Source: Wolfiporia cocos
Taxonomy: Eukaryota > Basidiomycota > Agaricomycetes > Polyporales > Phaeolaceae
Direction of reading: 5' to 3'
Assembly: GCA_029448655.1 (NCBI GenBank)
Contig: JACCLO010000014.1
Location: 1,054,001-1,118,000 of the forward strand
Length of the DNA: 64,000 nt
The position numbers and the translations under genes are program-made. This document shows positions 20,420 through 32,286 of this stretch, one piece after another. The notes under the pieces are model-generated. The model was not told the origin of the DNA. It worked only from the letters and a program-made list of their open reading frames with translations, and did no database searches. Positions within the stretch are counted from its first letter, which is position 1. The number at the start of each line of letters is the position of its first letter.

Positions 20420-21189
20420 TGTACGTAACGTGTAGGTGTAGAAATTTGAAAAAGCAGTGACCGCGACGTTCGAAGCGCTACCCGCCCACTGTGGATCAGC
20501 CTATAGCTGCGATCGGGGTGGTAACTATAAACTTCGTTTGTCCGTCTCTGTCAGAGTCCACTCCTTTTCGGGAGTGCGCCAAGAAACGCTAAGGGGTTTT
20601 CTGCCCAAAGCCGGCAAGTAAACTCTGCCTCCGAACCCTCGTCCAGCCCCGAAGCTAATTCGGGATACCGGGGGGACGGGAACTATCCGCCTGGGATGGG
20701 GCGTGTAAAAACTAAGCGTAATGGGCCAAGTGGCCGTATGTGTGAGCTGTGTCGCGCTCCTTCAGCCGCCTGGTGGGGCGCTGGGTTGCTATGGTAACGG
20801 GGGGGCGGTAATGCCCGTACATGCCGCGGTAATGCGGGTAAATAGGTGCCCAGTGCCTCTGTAAACTGCCGTAGGGCCCCTTAACGCCTTTGATTATTAC
20901 GCGTCGGGTGCACAATTACTACGGTGGGGATGAAACCCAAGACCTTTACGCCGCGTTGCACGACGGTGGTCCAGTAGCTTAGAAGCAACGGTAGGAGTGG
21001 TCCCCTACACGCTGTTCACAAGTGTATTCCCCCAGAACCCTGTTCCCTTGTCCCTGGGATACGGGAGGATAAGAGTTTAACACCCGAATCAACCGAAGTC
21101 AACTCGAGGGCGAAGAAACAATGCACTTTGCCCCTAGTGCGCCGGGGTTGTTCTGGAATGAACTCAGAACGGGGTGGAGACTCGTCTTA
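20420..21189 (-). other. E2 untranslated leader with hairpin
   Basis: 770 bp between the E2 5' LTR and gag, with no gene. The sense strand carries the block AGAAAACCCCTTAGCGTTTC followed by hairpin CACTCC-CGAAAA-GGAGTG (20576-20559). E4 has the same block and loop with a different but still paired stem. Other shared stretches with E4 include GGGGCGTGTAAA-type sequence near 20700. Confidence 0.65.
21178..21188 (-). other. E2 primer-binding site for self-priming
   Basis: Sense AAGACGAGTCT begins 1 nt after the LTR and is the exact complement of AGACTCGTCTT in the LTR (21293-21283). E4 has AAGACAAGTCT and AGACTTGTCTT: both partners changed together. Confidence 0.8.
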
Positions 21190-21560
21190 TGACACAAGCG
21201 TATTCTCAAGCAACTACTCAGGGGAATATTACTCGCGTGGAAGCGTATTCCTAGTCTGAGGCTACTCAAGGCAACAAAGGCCAAGACGAGTCTGGGGTGC
21301 TCCCTGCTCGTCTGGCTGGTATATATGCTCGTAGGCTGTTTGTACATGTTTGGCTACTATACAGTATTATGTAAGCTGATAGACCGTTTAGAGTATGGTA
21401 AACCCTATCGTAGGTGTAGAGCCACATCAAGGGTGTCTGGGGTCTGTGTAGGCACGTGTGGGGTGTTCGGGGTCCTTGCACGTGATGCGTAGGCGGGCGC
21501 TTAGATAAGATAAGGGTTGTTCCTAGTCGCAAGCAAGTTGGAGAAAATCGGCTTGTGACA
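21190..21560 (-). repeat. E2 5' LTR (371 bp)
   Basis: Sense TGTCACAAGCC...GCTTGTGTCA. The TATA (TATATA from 21325) is 32 nt upstream of the self-primer at 21293. It is related over its length to the solo LTR at 28863-29244, and in its termini and R/U5 to the 943-bp LTR of E4. Confidence 0.88.
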
Positions 21561-23335
21561 ACAGTAGCTATAGGTAGGGATGGATATCCAGCGACTGCGC
21601 GTTCCATCTTACCCGATCCGTTACAGCAGCTCATGCAATAAGTCAGACACCAGATGAATGCGGCGCTTCGATCTGATCCCAGACGTCTTGCATGCGCCCA
21701 TCGCCACTATCAGCGTTCACGATCTTCTACCGTGCGGCCGGCGGTTTTTCTATGCAGATCTGCGCGGCGTCCTGATAGAAAACAAGCCATCTCCGCTACT
21801 GCATGGCATTGGATTTTGAGCTGTGTACGCGGAGCACCGTGATCGATGCGCCGCTGTTAGAGCTCGCGCATCCGTGAGTTGTAGTGAGGACGTTTCATCT
21901 CGAAGCTCTGCGATTCCTCAAGGATTCTTTGGCTCAATCATTAGTCTCCCCTCTACCAGTCACAGTGCGCCTTAGATATGCAATTGTCATCGATAGCGCA
22001 TAATGTCTATGCGTCTGCGTGGCGGCATTTATGCATTTGCGCGCGTGCAAGACGGCTGAGTGCTTGCCTTGACGCCATTGAGGTAGACATTCATCTGGGT
22101 CAAACACAAATGATATTGTTACAATCTGACTCATTCGCATGCTTGTGCTTCATCTGTGCGTCTACGCTGTTCAAGAAGAGCGATACGCCAAATTGTGCCG
22201 TTATGCATATTATATTGACACAGAGAGCAGTAAATAGATCAATCTCGCATGCCAAACTAAAAACTTCACGACCTGCAGCGTTGCATCATAACAACTACTA
22301 CACTACCATTGTTACCAAAGGGTGTGCCACAATCCAACTAAGGGCTAGAGATTGACAATTCGTACCACAAACAGTAAAAGGTAAACGATCTGTATTACAC
22401 TATAGCAGGGTTTGTATGTCCATCGGCTCAAGCCAGCTCAGTACGTGCCTAAGGTCGTGTCCCCACCCTCATTGCTTTTTCTCTGTGATCGACAGAACTC
22501 ACGGATGCCCACAAAAGTCGAACCTTCCCTCCATCGCGCCGCGACAAAAACAGCGCCGTCGTTGCAGGTACTTTAGATGTCTCCCCACCTCGCGCTCTCA
22601 TCAGGTGCATACCGTCAATTAGCGCGAAACGGTCAGGCACATTCGTATGTCATCGCACGAGCCGTAGAGTGCAGCATAGGGTGTGCGAGAAGCGTTTAGT
22701 GGCTCAGATGCCACTAGTGCGGAGCACTGCGGACTGGTGAGCGGTGCGGGGAAGAAAGGATCAGGCGTCGGGCGGATGTGCTTGACCTTGGATGGTGCGA
22801 GTTTGCGATCTTGGGTCATAACATACCAAGATGACGATGTCGGCGTATCCGAACATGTCGATGGCCGTTGTCGTCAGAATGTCAGGGCGTGCGCCAGATC
22901 TTTGGTCTTGCTCATTATTCGCCACGCTTACAAGCCAAGAGCACAGTACAGATGGCCGGTATACGACCACATTGCTTTCATGAACTCGAGTTGGCATACA
23001 GGACGTCTGAGGCGCAACACTTGATCTATGTGCGACCGGTGAGTACGACTTTCGGTATATCGCATCCATGGTGAAGTGAGGTGATCAAGCGGTGGGGCGC
23101 TCCGCGGAAGAGTGCATGGTAGCGTGAATATATGGCGGACAAAAGGACGTTGAGTCTTGGATGATCGATTTTGGGAGAAGGAGCATGAACATGTAGAAAC
23201 GAGAATGATGCACATGGGAGGATATTTGAGGGAGCTGGGCGCGAGCTTTGCGATCAAAAAGAACAGCAATGTAATTAGAGCACACTCGCATCCACAAAAG
23301 TGTTAATGGAGTGCGAAGGGAGGGATGGCACGAGC
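21561..23335. other. Duplicated flank, decayed, no gene seen
   Basis: No supportable gene. Parts are paralogous to other blocks in the array: about 21650-22350 resembles 26870-27420 and 37440-38000, about 22400-22700 resembles 28190-28440, 38140-38440 and 38870-39120, and 22680-23330 resembles the DNA downstream of F-box genes B, C and D. These look like degraded copies of the same segmental duplication. Confidence 0.5.
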
Positions 23336-25133
23336 TCAAAGAAAGTCTTCATTGAAAAGGCCGAGGCGAACATCCACACGAGTCCTGCAGAATGGCAAAC
23401 ACGATCATGAGACGGCGCATCCATTGAAAGCTACCCACTCACCGCAGGACTCGCTCATGCAATTTGGGCATCTCGACCTTGAGCAGGGATGCCCAATCAG
23501 CCGCATCCGGCATAGGTCGATATGGATCTGTCCAGAACACAAAGTCTACATGGCGGAGATTCTCGTAGTCCTTGGCGGAAAGCAACTCGTCGAATTGGTG
23601 ACATATATCTCTCTTGAGAGCGGATACAATCCCTTGCAAATTGTCATGCGCATTCCAGCCGTACTGAGGCCGGTCTATGACAATGGTGACTTCACGCGAA
23701 TTCTTCGATACATTGGATTCAAGAATGCGGCGCATCCAGGCATATCCGACCGCCTCAAAGTTCAAGGCTTGCAAAGCAATTGTCTCCAATCTGTCGCACT
23801 GCGTGAGATCAAATACAGATGCTGTTACGAATGAACGTCAAATGCACATTTATGCAGCGGGTGGAGGTCGTATCGTGGACGTACCAATCGTATCAGAGAT
23901 CGCATCCGGCTGAAGATCCTTGCCACGACGTAAATTGAAATAGAGTTTCATGTCGCGGAAAGACTGTCTGCACTGCTTGAGCAGCTTGTGAATGGGCGCT
24001 CTATAAACGTCTAGATACTGGCTGTCAGAGGATGCCCAGGCGCTGAACTGGAACCTCTGGAGGCCAGCAACCAGTCCCGCGCTACACAGATGCTCGATCA
24101 GTGACCGGTTGGCTTCAACATTGGAGGATGTCTCGTTGCCGGAAAAGATTACTAGGTCAGTCAGCCTCACAGGATGTGTGCAGCGCGTAGCCGTAAGACC
24201 AGCATAGGGGCGTGTGCTCGTGAATAGTACGTTTTCGCATGTGAGGCAGACGAGGCTCGGGAGTGCGCAGACGAGACGCCCAAATTCGCGCACCTTCGGG
24301 AACGTGACGTCCAACAGCCGGAGCGCCGTGAGAGAGGAGAATGCGGAAAGGTGGACGAAGATGAGCGGATGGAAGTCGCTCGGCCTCCAAATTGCACCCT
24401 GGATGACAAGACGCCACACGAATTGCAGCTTGCCCGCGGCCATCATGGCGAATGTGCCCAATTGCGGAATCGGTGAGCGCCCGCCCTTTTTTTCCTTTCG
24501 GATACCACCGACCACCCAAATCGATCTCGCTTGCTGGAGGATATGTGGCTGTGCACGCGCTCGCCTCGCATGTCCTTGGACATGGCTCCGATCCCACAGA
24601 AAGACGTGCCGCTGCATCCAGTACCGACACCTCGGTGTCCACGCCTTGTGTACAAGCGCGCATCTTCTCAGGCTCCGAGGACTGTCCCACAGCCAGTCAA
24701 TGATACGTTCACAGGCCTCCGTCGGGAGCTGCGGCAGCCGCCTCCAGGACGGATCGCTCTCCATCAGCGCTGGATCCGCAGCGCCCGGGGCACGTCCGAT
24801 GTGTCTCCACCGGAGCTCTATATCTGCATCTATCCTTCAGTCGTCCCTCTGAGGTGTATATGGCTCACTTCGGACTTCCTGCGCTTGTCCAGCCCTATCC
24901 AATATGTTCTCCTCCTCCCTCCCTGGTACATCCTTTCCTTCCACCCCATGTTTCACTGCAGACTTCTCTCGCGTGGTTTGTTCGACGGTGCCAAGATCCT
25001 GTACTTCCTCGTGCAGTGTTGAGGACGGATAACTTCGAACTTCATCCCACTTTACATAGTCCTGACCACCCTCTCTGACCGGCACTGTGGTAGCTTCTCG
25101 GGCGTGTCGCTTAGCGGCATTTGCTTTGGCCAT
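23336..25133 (-). CDS. F-box protein A, four exons, intact (543 aa)
   Basis: Exons on the minus strand: 25133-24869, 24823-23885, 23821-23443, 23384-23336. The introns (45, 63, 58 nt) have GTGAGC, GTACGT and GTGAGT donors and AG acceptors. The same donors, phases and near-identical lengths recur in B and D, which supports the model. Exon 1 encodes a charged, probably disordered 88-aa leader. Exon 2 carries an F-box-like segment (LPTEACERIIDWLW, then RRCALVHKAWTPRCRYW) followed by a Leu-rich region (LSAFSSLTALRLLDVTFPKV). Exon 3 continues as LRR-like repeats, and exon 4 gives the short end TRVDVRLGLFNEDFL. F-box proteins of this type usually act as SCF ubiquitin-ligase adaptors; the target is unknown. 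The start is chosen at the Met shared by A, B and D, although the frame is open further upstream in A. Confidence 0.8.
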
Positions 25134-27452
25134 CTTCGTCTTGTTTCGGCGTGATTGGGGGTTAGTGTTGTCGCGACCCACAAAGATGGGATTGAATCGA
25201 GCAAGCTGGCCTCCGTTAATCTGCACGGCCACTCATATATCGGCGCGTCCTCAATAATTCACAACGTCGCACAGCCAACGGCATCTACAGAGTACAGAAC
25301 ATGGACCCGACACACAGCATAGTGCTTCTTTGATCTACCCACGCATCAGAGCTTCAGCAGCCTGGCAGACAGGAATGATTGAAATCACCGCAGTTGGCAC
25401 GGTTCGTCGACAGGAGTGATACATGAGCGCCATGTAACATCATATCCTGGCATTGATGATCACAGCAGCACGTCCTCTGCCCTTTGGGGGGCGCCTCTGT
25501 CGCTGTCGCCGTCAGCGTCAAGGCCTGGGGCGGTCGCCCGTGAGATGACGATGCCGTTGCACGAGCGAAAGCCCTCTCCGGACGAGAAGGCGTTATAACT
25601 TATCTCTACTCCATGAATATACCCATGAATGCAGGCATGCGTTGCGGTTTTGCACTTGAGACGCGAAGGCAACTTGCAAGGATTCGCAGTCAGCCACAGC
25701 GCCTCTCCTGCGAAAGGTTCGTATATGCTTTCCGCTATCCGTGTACGAGGCCTCGGACTCAGCATCCTTGCGCGACGGATCATGTGGGCAATGGCAATGT
25801 GACAGATCTGACGCGGGCGTCCCGTTCGTGTACATTACCTTCCTCAGTGCGAGAGGTATTATTGATCCATTGACCAAAGCCAATCTAAACGCCGATGTAC
25901 AGACTAGTCATTTGGCAGGCGCTCGGAGCGGTGCCAGGGCTTCTCAAGATGTGGTTGGAGATGAATATAGGAAGACAGATGCATACCACCGGATGACTGC
26001 GAGGTGTGCAGTGTATGTGGTGTGGTGGTGTAGAAGATACTGAAGGTAACCTCGTGGTTATTAGGTCTTCCAGATGGCACATGTGCGCGATCTGTGGTGT
26101 TTCAGCCGAGGTCTTCCCAACGTCATAACTCCTGGAGCTTTGTAACATCATTTCATCTATTAACGAAGATTGCAGTCTGAAGGTGAGAATCAGGGCGTAT
26201 CGCCGCCACACACATTGCCACATAGCAATTGTGGGAGTAAACGGCGCAGCAGAATCAAGAATGAGTCGAGGCGCCCTTCGCACGCTCGATGTGGATTCAT
26301 CAACACCATGAAGCAGCGAGGAGGTCACAACGCCAAGTAGGTCGGTCATGGACGCAAACGCAGAGTTGGCCACGATCAGAGATATGACAACGGCCATACA
26401 GCATTTAAACGCTACTAACAGACTTGGTGGAAGGCAAGACACAACGGAGACGAGCTCTAGATAGCCAAACGAGATTTTCGCAGCAGGCTATCAGAGGCGA
26501 CGCCGGCCGGGAGAAGGCGTTCATTCGGTGTGCAACTGTGCTATCGCTCTATAGGGAGGCGGAAGGATGCAAACGTCAGTCGGCGCGACGGATGACAATC
26601 GCGCGCTGTTTAAGTTCGTAGGACATCGAGTTGGATCCGTCTGACGCAAGCAACGCAGAGGGTAGCAGGAGCAGCGGAATGGCGAAAGCAGAGCTTCTGA
26701 GACGGATCCGACAGCTATCAGTCAATCATGTGTGCAACACGCAGTCAGCTAACGTTCTGGTGGATGACGTAGGCGCGGAATGGGTGCAGGCGCTTGGAAG
26801 GTGCCACAATCAGCGCGATCCGATCCCAATCAATCTCTCGCGCGCTAATTAGCTCAGTCGATCTTATCTGTTGCAGCCGACGGTCTTTCTTTACTGCTAT
26901 GCAGGTCCCGGCAGCGTCTTTACCGAGAATAAGCCATCTCCACCGATGAATGACTGCAAGTGCTGGAGCCCGAGCAATATGTAGGGAGCCGTGGTCGATG
27001 CACCGCCGTCAGAGCTTGGTCTGTGCGCATCTGTCAGTCGCGGCGATGACGTTTCGTCCCGAGATTTCATGCCTCAAGCCTTCTATTCTCTGCGACTCGC
27101 AAACGTCCGCTCAACCAATTACATCGGGTTTAAGACACAATCGCCCCGTCAAGCTGTGCGTTTGCGTGGCGACGCTGTGTGCTTGAGAGTGTACGGGACG
27201 GTTGCTTTCCTTGTGGGATGATATTCATTTGGGACGATTTGCGATCAACACAAATATTGCTTCTGTAATATAGCTCGTGCGCTCGCTTATCCACTTTGCC
27301 TCGCCTGTGCGTCCACGTTTCTGAAGGGGAACGCTACGGCAAATCGTCCAAATACGGATGCGTTGACGTGGGACTTGGAGTACACCCCAGCCGTATGCCA
27401 AGACCATTATGTCCACGGCTCATAATAATATCTGCTACAATCGTCACCGAAG
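25134..27452. other. Array spacer with one decayed paralogous ORF block
   Basis: 25200-25900 resembles the DNA upstream of B and D (32400-33060, 41600-42060). A 185-codon minus-strand frame at 26442-25885 shares sequence with 35879-35700 (both encode a DLLG...LLHG stretch) and may be a broken copy of another duplicated gene; its product is not recognised. 26400-27420 is paralogous to 36680-38000 without a conserved reading frame. Confidence 0.4.
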
Positions 27453-27460
27453 AGCATACC

Positions 27461-28076
27461 TAGTGATGTGCAAAGCACGGCTCGGCTCAAAGCCCGGGGC
27501 TTGGGCCCGGCTTTGAAGGGCTTGGGCTCAGCGGAATGTCAAGCCGGGCCCTCCTTGACGGCTCAGGCCGGCTTGGGCCCGGCTCAGGCTCAGGCCGGGG
27601 CTTATGGGTAATCATGTAGGACCTCGAAATTATTGGCTTGTGCAGCTCAAATGGCAGCACAACATATTCAGAATGCTTATATGTCTACTATTTGTTGTTA
27701 TTCTGATCTACAAGTGTTTCTACAGCTGCTTATGATGTTGACCGAAAATCCAGATCTCGATCACAACCCCGATCGCAACAGTAGTCACAACGTTCCGCAC
27801 CGTGTTAGCAGATCACAAGTCATTGTAATGGTCGTTGAGATCATATAAGGTGAATTGATGCAAAATCTTAAACCAAAGGGCCCATTTTCGCTAATTCTAA
27901 CAACACCACAGCTGCGCGCCTAAAGCCGCCGGCTCAGGGCTCGGCTACGGCCGGCTCACGATCCAAGCCGGGCCCTGAGCCGTCTTAAGCCGCCCCCCCA
28001 GGCTCGGCTCGGCCCGGCTTAAGTCGGCTCGGCCAGGCCCGGCTCACGGCTTTGAGCCGTGCTTTGCACATCACTA
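27461..28076 (+). mobile_element. hAT-type MITE, copy 1 (616 bp)
   Basis: Terminal inverted repeats TAGTGATGTGCAAAGCACGG and complement, with a perfect 8-bp target duplication AGCATACC (27453-27460 and 28077-28084). An 8-bp TSD with TAG-type ends is typical of hAT elements. Sub-terminal regions are very rich in GGCTC/GAGCC words that can fold into hairpins. A 71-codon ORF (27633-27848) recurs in the other copies but has no known domain. Confidence 0.92.
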
Positions 28077-28084
28077 AGCATACC

Positions 28085-28862
28085 AATCTACGTAATGAGT
28101 AGAGATGGTCAACTCGCAGCACAAACAACACATACGTCCATATCAAGGCACGGCAAACGATCTGTGCTACACGAGAGACCATATAGACCATAGGACCATG
28201 CTAGCTCGATGCATGCCTGAAGTGTCCCGACTCTCGTCGCTTCTTTTCTATCATCGAAATAATCCACGAAACCTCAAAAGTCGACCCTTCTCCTCACCGC
28301 ACCGTGACACAAACGCCGGCATCATTGCCTATACTTCAATTGTCTCCTCACCTCGCGCTCCAATATGTCGCATCCTCTACATAGTTGCAGAGTGATTGGA
28401 TACAGTTCCTGTCACCGTACGAGCCGTAGTGTACAGACCTGCCTAGCATTGGCACCACACCGATCACGAGACATCGCGCGCCAGGAAAACGCGATGAGGA
28501 ATGTCCAGCGGCTCGGATGGAAATAGTGCAGGCTTGCGGCGACAGGATGAACCGCTGAGCCGTGCAGGAAGGAAATCATCAGGCGTCTGGGGTGTGTGTT
28601 TAGATTGCATGGTGCGAGTGCGCAATATCGCGTGGAAGGCCTGCCTAGATTCGTGAGATAATGTCGGCGTATCCGAACATGTCGATGCTCGTCGTCGTGG
28701 GCCGTCAGGGCATGCGTAACATCCAGCACCCCAGATATTTCCACACCTTGCGTTCCCAGTGTGTGCATCCTTCGCATAAAGCGGAAGTAGTGCGTTCATG
28801 TTCCTCAGGCATCGCGAGAGCCATAGAGCGCAGCCTTGCCATCACTGGCGCAACAGGGCTCG
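28085..28862. other. Array spacer, no gene seen
   Basis: About 28190-28760 is a degraded paralogue of 22400-22900, 38140-38440 and 38870-39300. No conserved reading frame. Confidence 0.4.
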
Positions 28863-29244
28863 TGTCACAAGCCGATTTCTTTTGCCTAGCCAGCGACTAG
28901 TGACTAGAGCTTAAACCCTTATCTTATCTAAGCGCGCGCCTAAGCAGTCACGTGCCAAGACCCTGATCACCCTATCACGTGTTGTCAGACCCCCGGACAC
29001 TCTGTGCCGTGTACCTACACCCATTATAGGGTTTACCTTACAGAACGGACTATCAGCTTACGTAATAACTATACAGTTGCCAAACAATGTACAAACAGTA
29101 GAATAGCATATATACTGGCCGACGAGCAGGGTAGCACCCCAGACTCGTCTTGGCCTTATACACCTTGAGTAGCCTCAGATCAGGAATACGCTTTCACGCG
29201 AGTCATATTCCCCTGAGTAGTTGCTTGAAGTGTTGCTTGTGTCA
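28863..29244 (+). repeat. Solo LTR of the E2 family (382 bp)
   Basis: TGTCACAAGCCGATTTC...GCTTGTGTCA in plus orientation, flanked by GCTCG and GCTTG (a 5-bp TSD with one mismatch). It keeps TATATA (29109) and the self-primer AGACTCGTCTT (29141-29151) 32 nt further on. There is no internal sequence, so it arose by LTR-LTR recombination. Confidence 0.85.
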
Positions 29245-29763
29245 GCTTGCGAGACATCACGTGAAGGGAAGCATAGGTGGGGGGTGTTCAGTGGCTCGGA
29301 CGCCAATGGTGAGATTGGTTAAGCATGGTGGATTGCTGACCGGCGAAGGCATCGTGTGCCACACAGATGTATATGGCTGGATGGCGTGAGGGTGCAATGT
29401 TGCAATGTATCCAAATATATCGATGTCTGTTGTCGTTGGAGTGTCATGGCATGTGTCCGATCCTTGGTCTTGATCGTTATCCGCCACACTGACAATCCCA
29501 GGGCACAGTCCAGACGGACAGTAGACGGCCACATCGCTTTTGTGAACTTGATCTGGCACCAAGGACGCCTGAGGCGCACTGTCCAACTCATGTGCTCATA
29601 TATGCAACCGACAAGTGCTGCGGTTGGTGTTGCGTGTTTACGGCGGAGTGAGTTGATTGAGCATGGAGGCCTTTCCAAGTAGAGTGCACGGTAATGTGTG
29701 TGTGTAGTGGAAGGAAGATGTGGAGAGACTTAGATGATACAGCCGGAGAAGTGGCATGGACAT

Positions 29764-30315
29764 TAGTGATGTGCAAAGCACGGCTCAAAGCCGTGAGCCG
29801 GGCCTGGCCGAGCCGACTTAAGCCGGGCCGAGCCGAGCCTGGGGGGGCGGCTTTAGGCGCGCAGCTGTGGTGTTGTTAGAATTAGCGAAAATGGGCCCTT
29901 TGGTTTAAGATTTTGCATCAATTCACCTTATATGATCTCAACGACCATTACAATGACTTGTGATCTGCTAACACGGTGCGGAACGTTGTGACTACTGTTG
30001 CGATCGGGGTTGTGATCGAGATCTGGATTTTCGGTCAACATCATAAGCAGCTGTAGAAACACTTGTAGATCAGAATAACAACAAATAGTAGACATATAAG
30101 CATTCTGAATATGTTGTGCTGCCATTTGAGCTGCACAAGCCAATAATTTCGAGGTCCTACATGATTACCCATAAGCCCCGGCCTGAGCCTGAGCCGGGCC
30201 CAAGCCGGCCTGAGCCGTCAAGGAGGGCCCGGCTTGACATTCCGCTGAGCCCAAGCCCTTCAAAGCCGGGCCCAAGCCCCGGGCTTTGAGCCGAGCCGTG
30301 CTTTGCACATCACTA
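29764..30315 (-). mobile_element. hAT-type MITE, copy 2 (552 bp)
   Basis: Same TIRs as copy 1 in reverse orientation, with a perfect 8-bp TSD ATGGACAT (29756-29763 and 30316-30323). It lacks 64 bp found in copies 1 and 3 near one end, where the missing segment is bounded by AAGCCGCC-type direct repeats. It inserted into the 3' flank of F-box gene B. Confidence 0.92.
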
Positions 30316-30459
30316 ATGGACATATGTGAACGAGAATGATGCGCATTGAACCTGCTAAAGGGAGCTGGGCGCGAGCTTTGGGATCAAGGAGGGCAACATG
30401 TGATTGGGGCGCGCTTGTGTCTGCAGAACCGCAAGTGCGAAGAGAGGGCCAGTACGAGC

Positions 30460-32286
30460 TCATAGCTCGCCTTCATTCCAGAGCTTCAAAAGAACATCCA
30501 CGCGAGTCCTGCAGAATAGCAAGCGCAATCATGATACGGCACATATATCGAAGGCACCCACTCACCGCAAGACTCCTTGCTCATCCAATTTCGGCATCTC
30601 CACCTTGAGCAGGGTTGACCACCGAGTTGCATCCGGTATGTCTTGGTCAGGACGAGTTGAGAACACAAAGTCAACATAGTGGAGCTTCTCATAGTCCTTG
30701 TTGGAGAACAGCTCATTGAGTTGAGGGCACATGTCCTTCCTGAGAGCGGATACAGTCATTTGTAGGTTCTCCTCTGCATTCTCGCTGTACCGAGGCTTGA
30801 ACATGACAATCGAGACCTCACACAACTTCTTCGATACATTGGATTCAATGACACGGCGCATCCAGGAATATCCGAGGTCCTCAAAGTTAACAGCTTGCAA
30901 AGTGACTGTCTCGAGGCTGTCGCAACATGTGAGATCAAACACAGATGCTATTATAAGTGCATATCAGGTGTGCATATACGCAGTGGGCGAATGTAATATG
31001 ATAGACGTACCGATCGTATTAGAGATTACATCTGCCTGAATATCTTTGCTCGGTTCTAAAGCTGGAATGAGTTTCAACATGCGGAGAGACCGGCTGCACT
31101 GCCTGAGAAGCTCATGGAGGGGCTCTCTATAAGCACCCAGATATTTGCTGTCAGAGGATGCCTCGGCACAGAACTCGAACCTCTGAAGGTCAGCGACCAC
31201 ACCCGCGGCGCACAGGTGCCCAATTAGCGCCGTGTTGGCTTCAATATTGGAGGAAGTCTGATCGACAATATTAATGGAGTAGACCACCAGGTCAGTCAGC
31301 CTCACAGAGGGAGGACAGCGTGTGATCGCAAGACTCGCACATGGGGCTGTGCTTGTGAATAGCACATTTTGGCATCTGAGGCGGACGAGGTTCGGGAGTG
31401 CACAGACGAGACGCCCAAACTCGCGCACCTTCGGGAACGTGACATCGAACAGCCAGAGCGTCGTGAGGGAAGAAAACGCGGAGAGGTGGACGAAGATAAG
31501 CGGATGGAAGTCCCTAGGCTTCCAGATCGCATCCCGGATGACAAGACGCCACACGAGTGGCAGCTTCGCGGCGGCCATCATGGCGAACGTGCCCAGATGC
31601 GGTATCGGCGCCCGCTCGCCTGTTCTTTGAACAGAACCGACCACGAACACCGATCTAGCTTGCTGGAGGAGATGTGGCTGTGCCCGCGCTCGCCTCGAAT
31701 GTCCTTGGACGTGGCTCCGATCCCACAGAGCGATGTTTCGCCGCATCCAGTACCGACATCTCGGCGTCCACGCCTTGCACACCAGTGCACATTCCCGCAG
31801 CATCGAAGTGTCATTCCACTGCCAGTCGATGATACGCTCGCAGACCTCCGTTGGGAGCTGCAGTGGCCTCCTCGATGACGGATCGCTTTCCGTCAGTGCT
31901 GGGTCCGGGTCGCCTGGGACGCGTCCGATGTGTCTCCACCCGGGCTCTGTATCTGCATCCATCCTTCAGTCATCCCTCTAGGGTGTAAATGGCTCACTTC
32001 TAGCTTCCTGCGCTTCTCCAGCTTTCTCCAGAGTGTTCTCTCTCCTTGGTACACACACACTCTCCACTCTACCTTTCACCGCAGACTTCTCTCGCGTAGT
32101 TTGTTCAGCGCCGCGAAGATCTTGTGCTTCCTTCTGCAGCGCTGCGGGCGGAGCGTTCCGAACTTCCTGCTCTTTCGCTCTGCCTTCTGTCGCCTTCACC
32201 GCGTCTACATAGTTCTGACCATGCTCTCTGACCGGGGAGGCGGCAGCGTCCTGGGTGCTTCGTTTTGCGGCATTTGATTCTGACAT
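30460..32286 (-). CDS. F-box protein B, four exons, intact (553 aa)
   Basis: Exons: 32286-31998, 31952-31011, 30947-30566, 30508-30460. The introns of 45, 63 and 57 nt use the same donor sequences and phases as gene A. Exon 1 gives a charged leader (MSESNAAKRSTQDAAASPV). Exon 2 carries the F-box-like segment (LPTEVCERIIDWQWNDTS) and Leu-rich repeats (LSAFSSLTTLWLFDVTF). Exon 3 begins SVFDLTCCDSLETVTLQ, and exon 4 ends TRVDVLLKLWNEGEL. It is open throughout, hence apparently functional and similar in structure to A and D. It is flanked downstream by MITE copy 2 and the solo LTR. The frame is also open to an earlier Met at 32385, but that extension is not possible in D. Confidence 0.8.

Larger units (their letters stand above)
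6929..21560 (-). mobile_element. E2: older Ty3/Gypsy element hosting E1 and E3
   Basis: Minus-strand element: 5' LTR 21190-21560, leader 20420-21189, gag start at 20419, then gag-dUTPase-protease and the beginning of RT down to 6929. E3 (9615-19609) interrupts gag and E1 interrupts RT; the rest of RT onward and the 3' LTR are presumed left of the window beyond E1. A stop codon and a damaged protease motif show decay. Shared R/U5, leader and priming sites tie it to the solo LTR at 28863-29244 and to the non-coding element E4. Confidence 0.85.

Noticed and set aside
27633..27848. 71-codon ORF conserved in the three MITE copies
   Set aside because: Conservation is explained by recent origin of the copies; no domain and far too short for a transposase.
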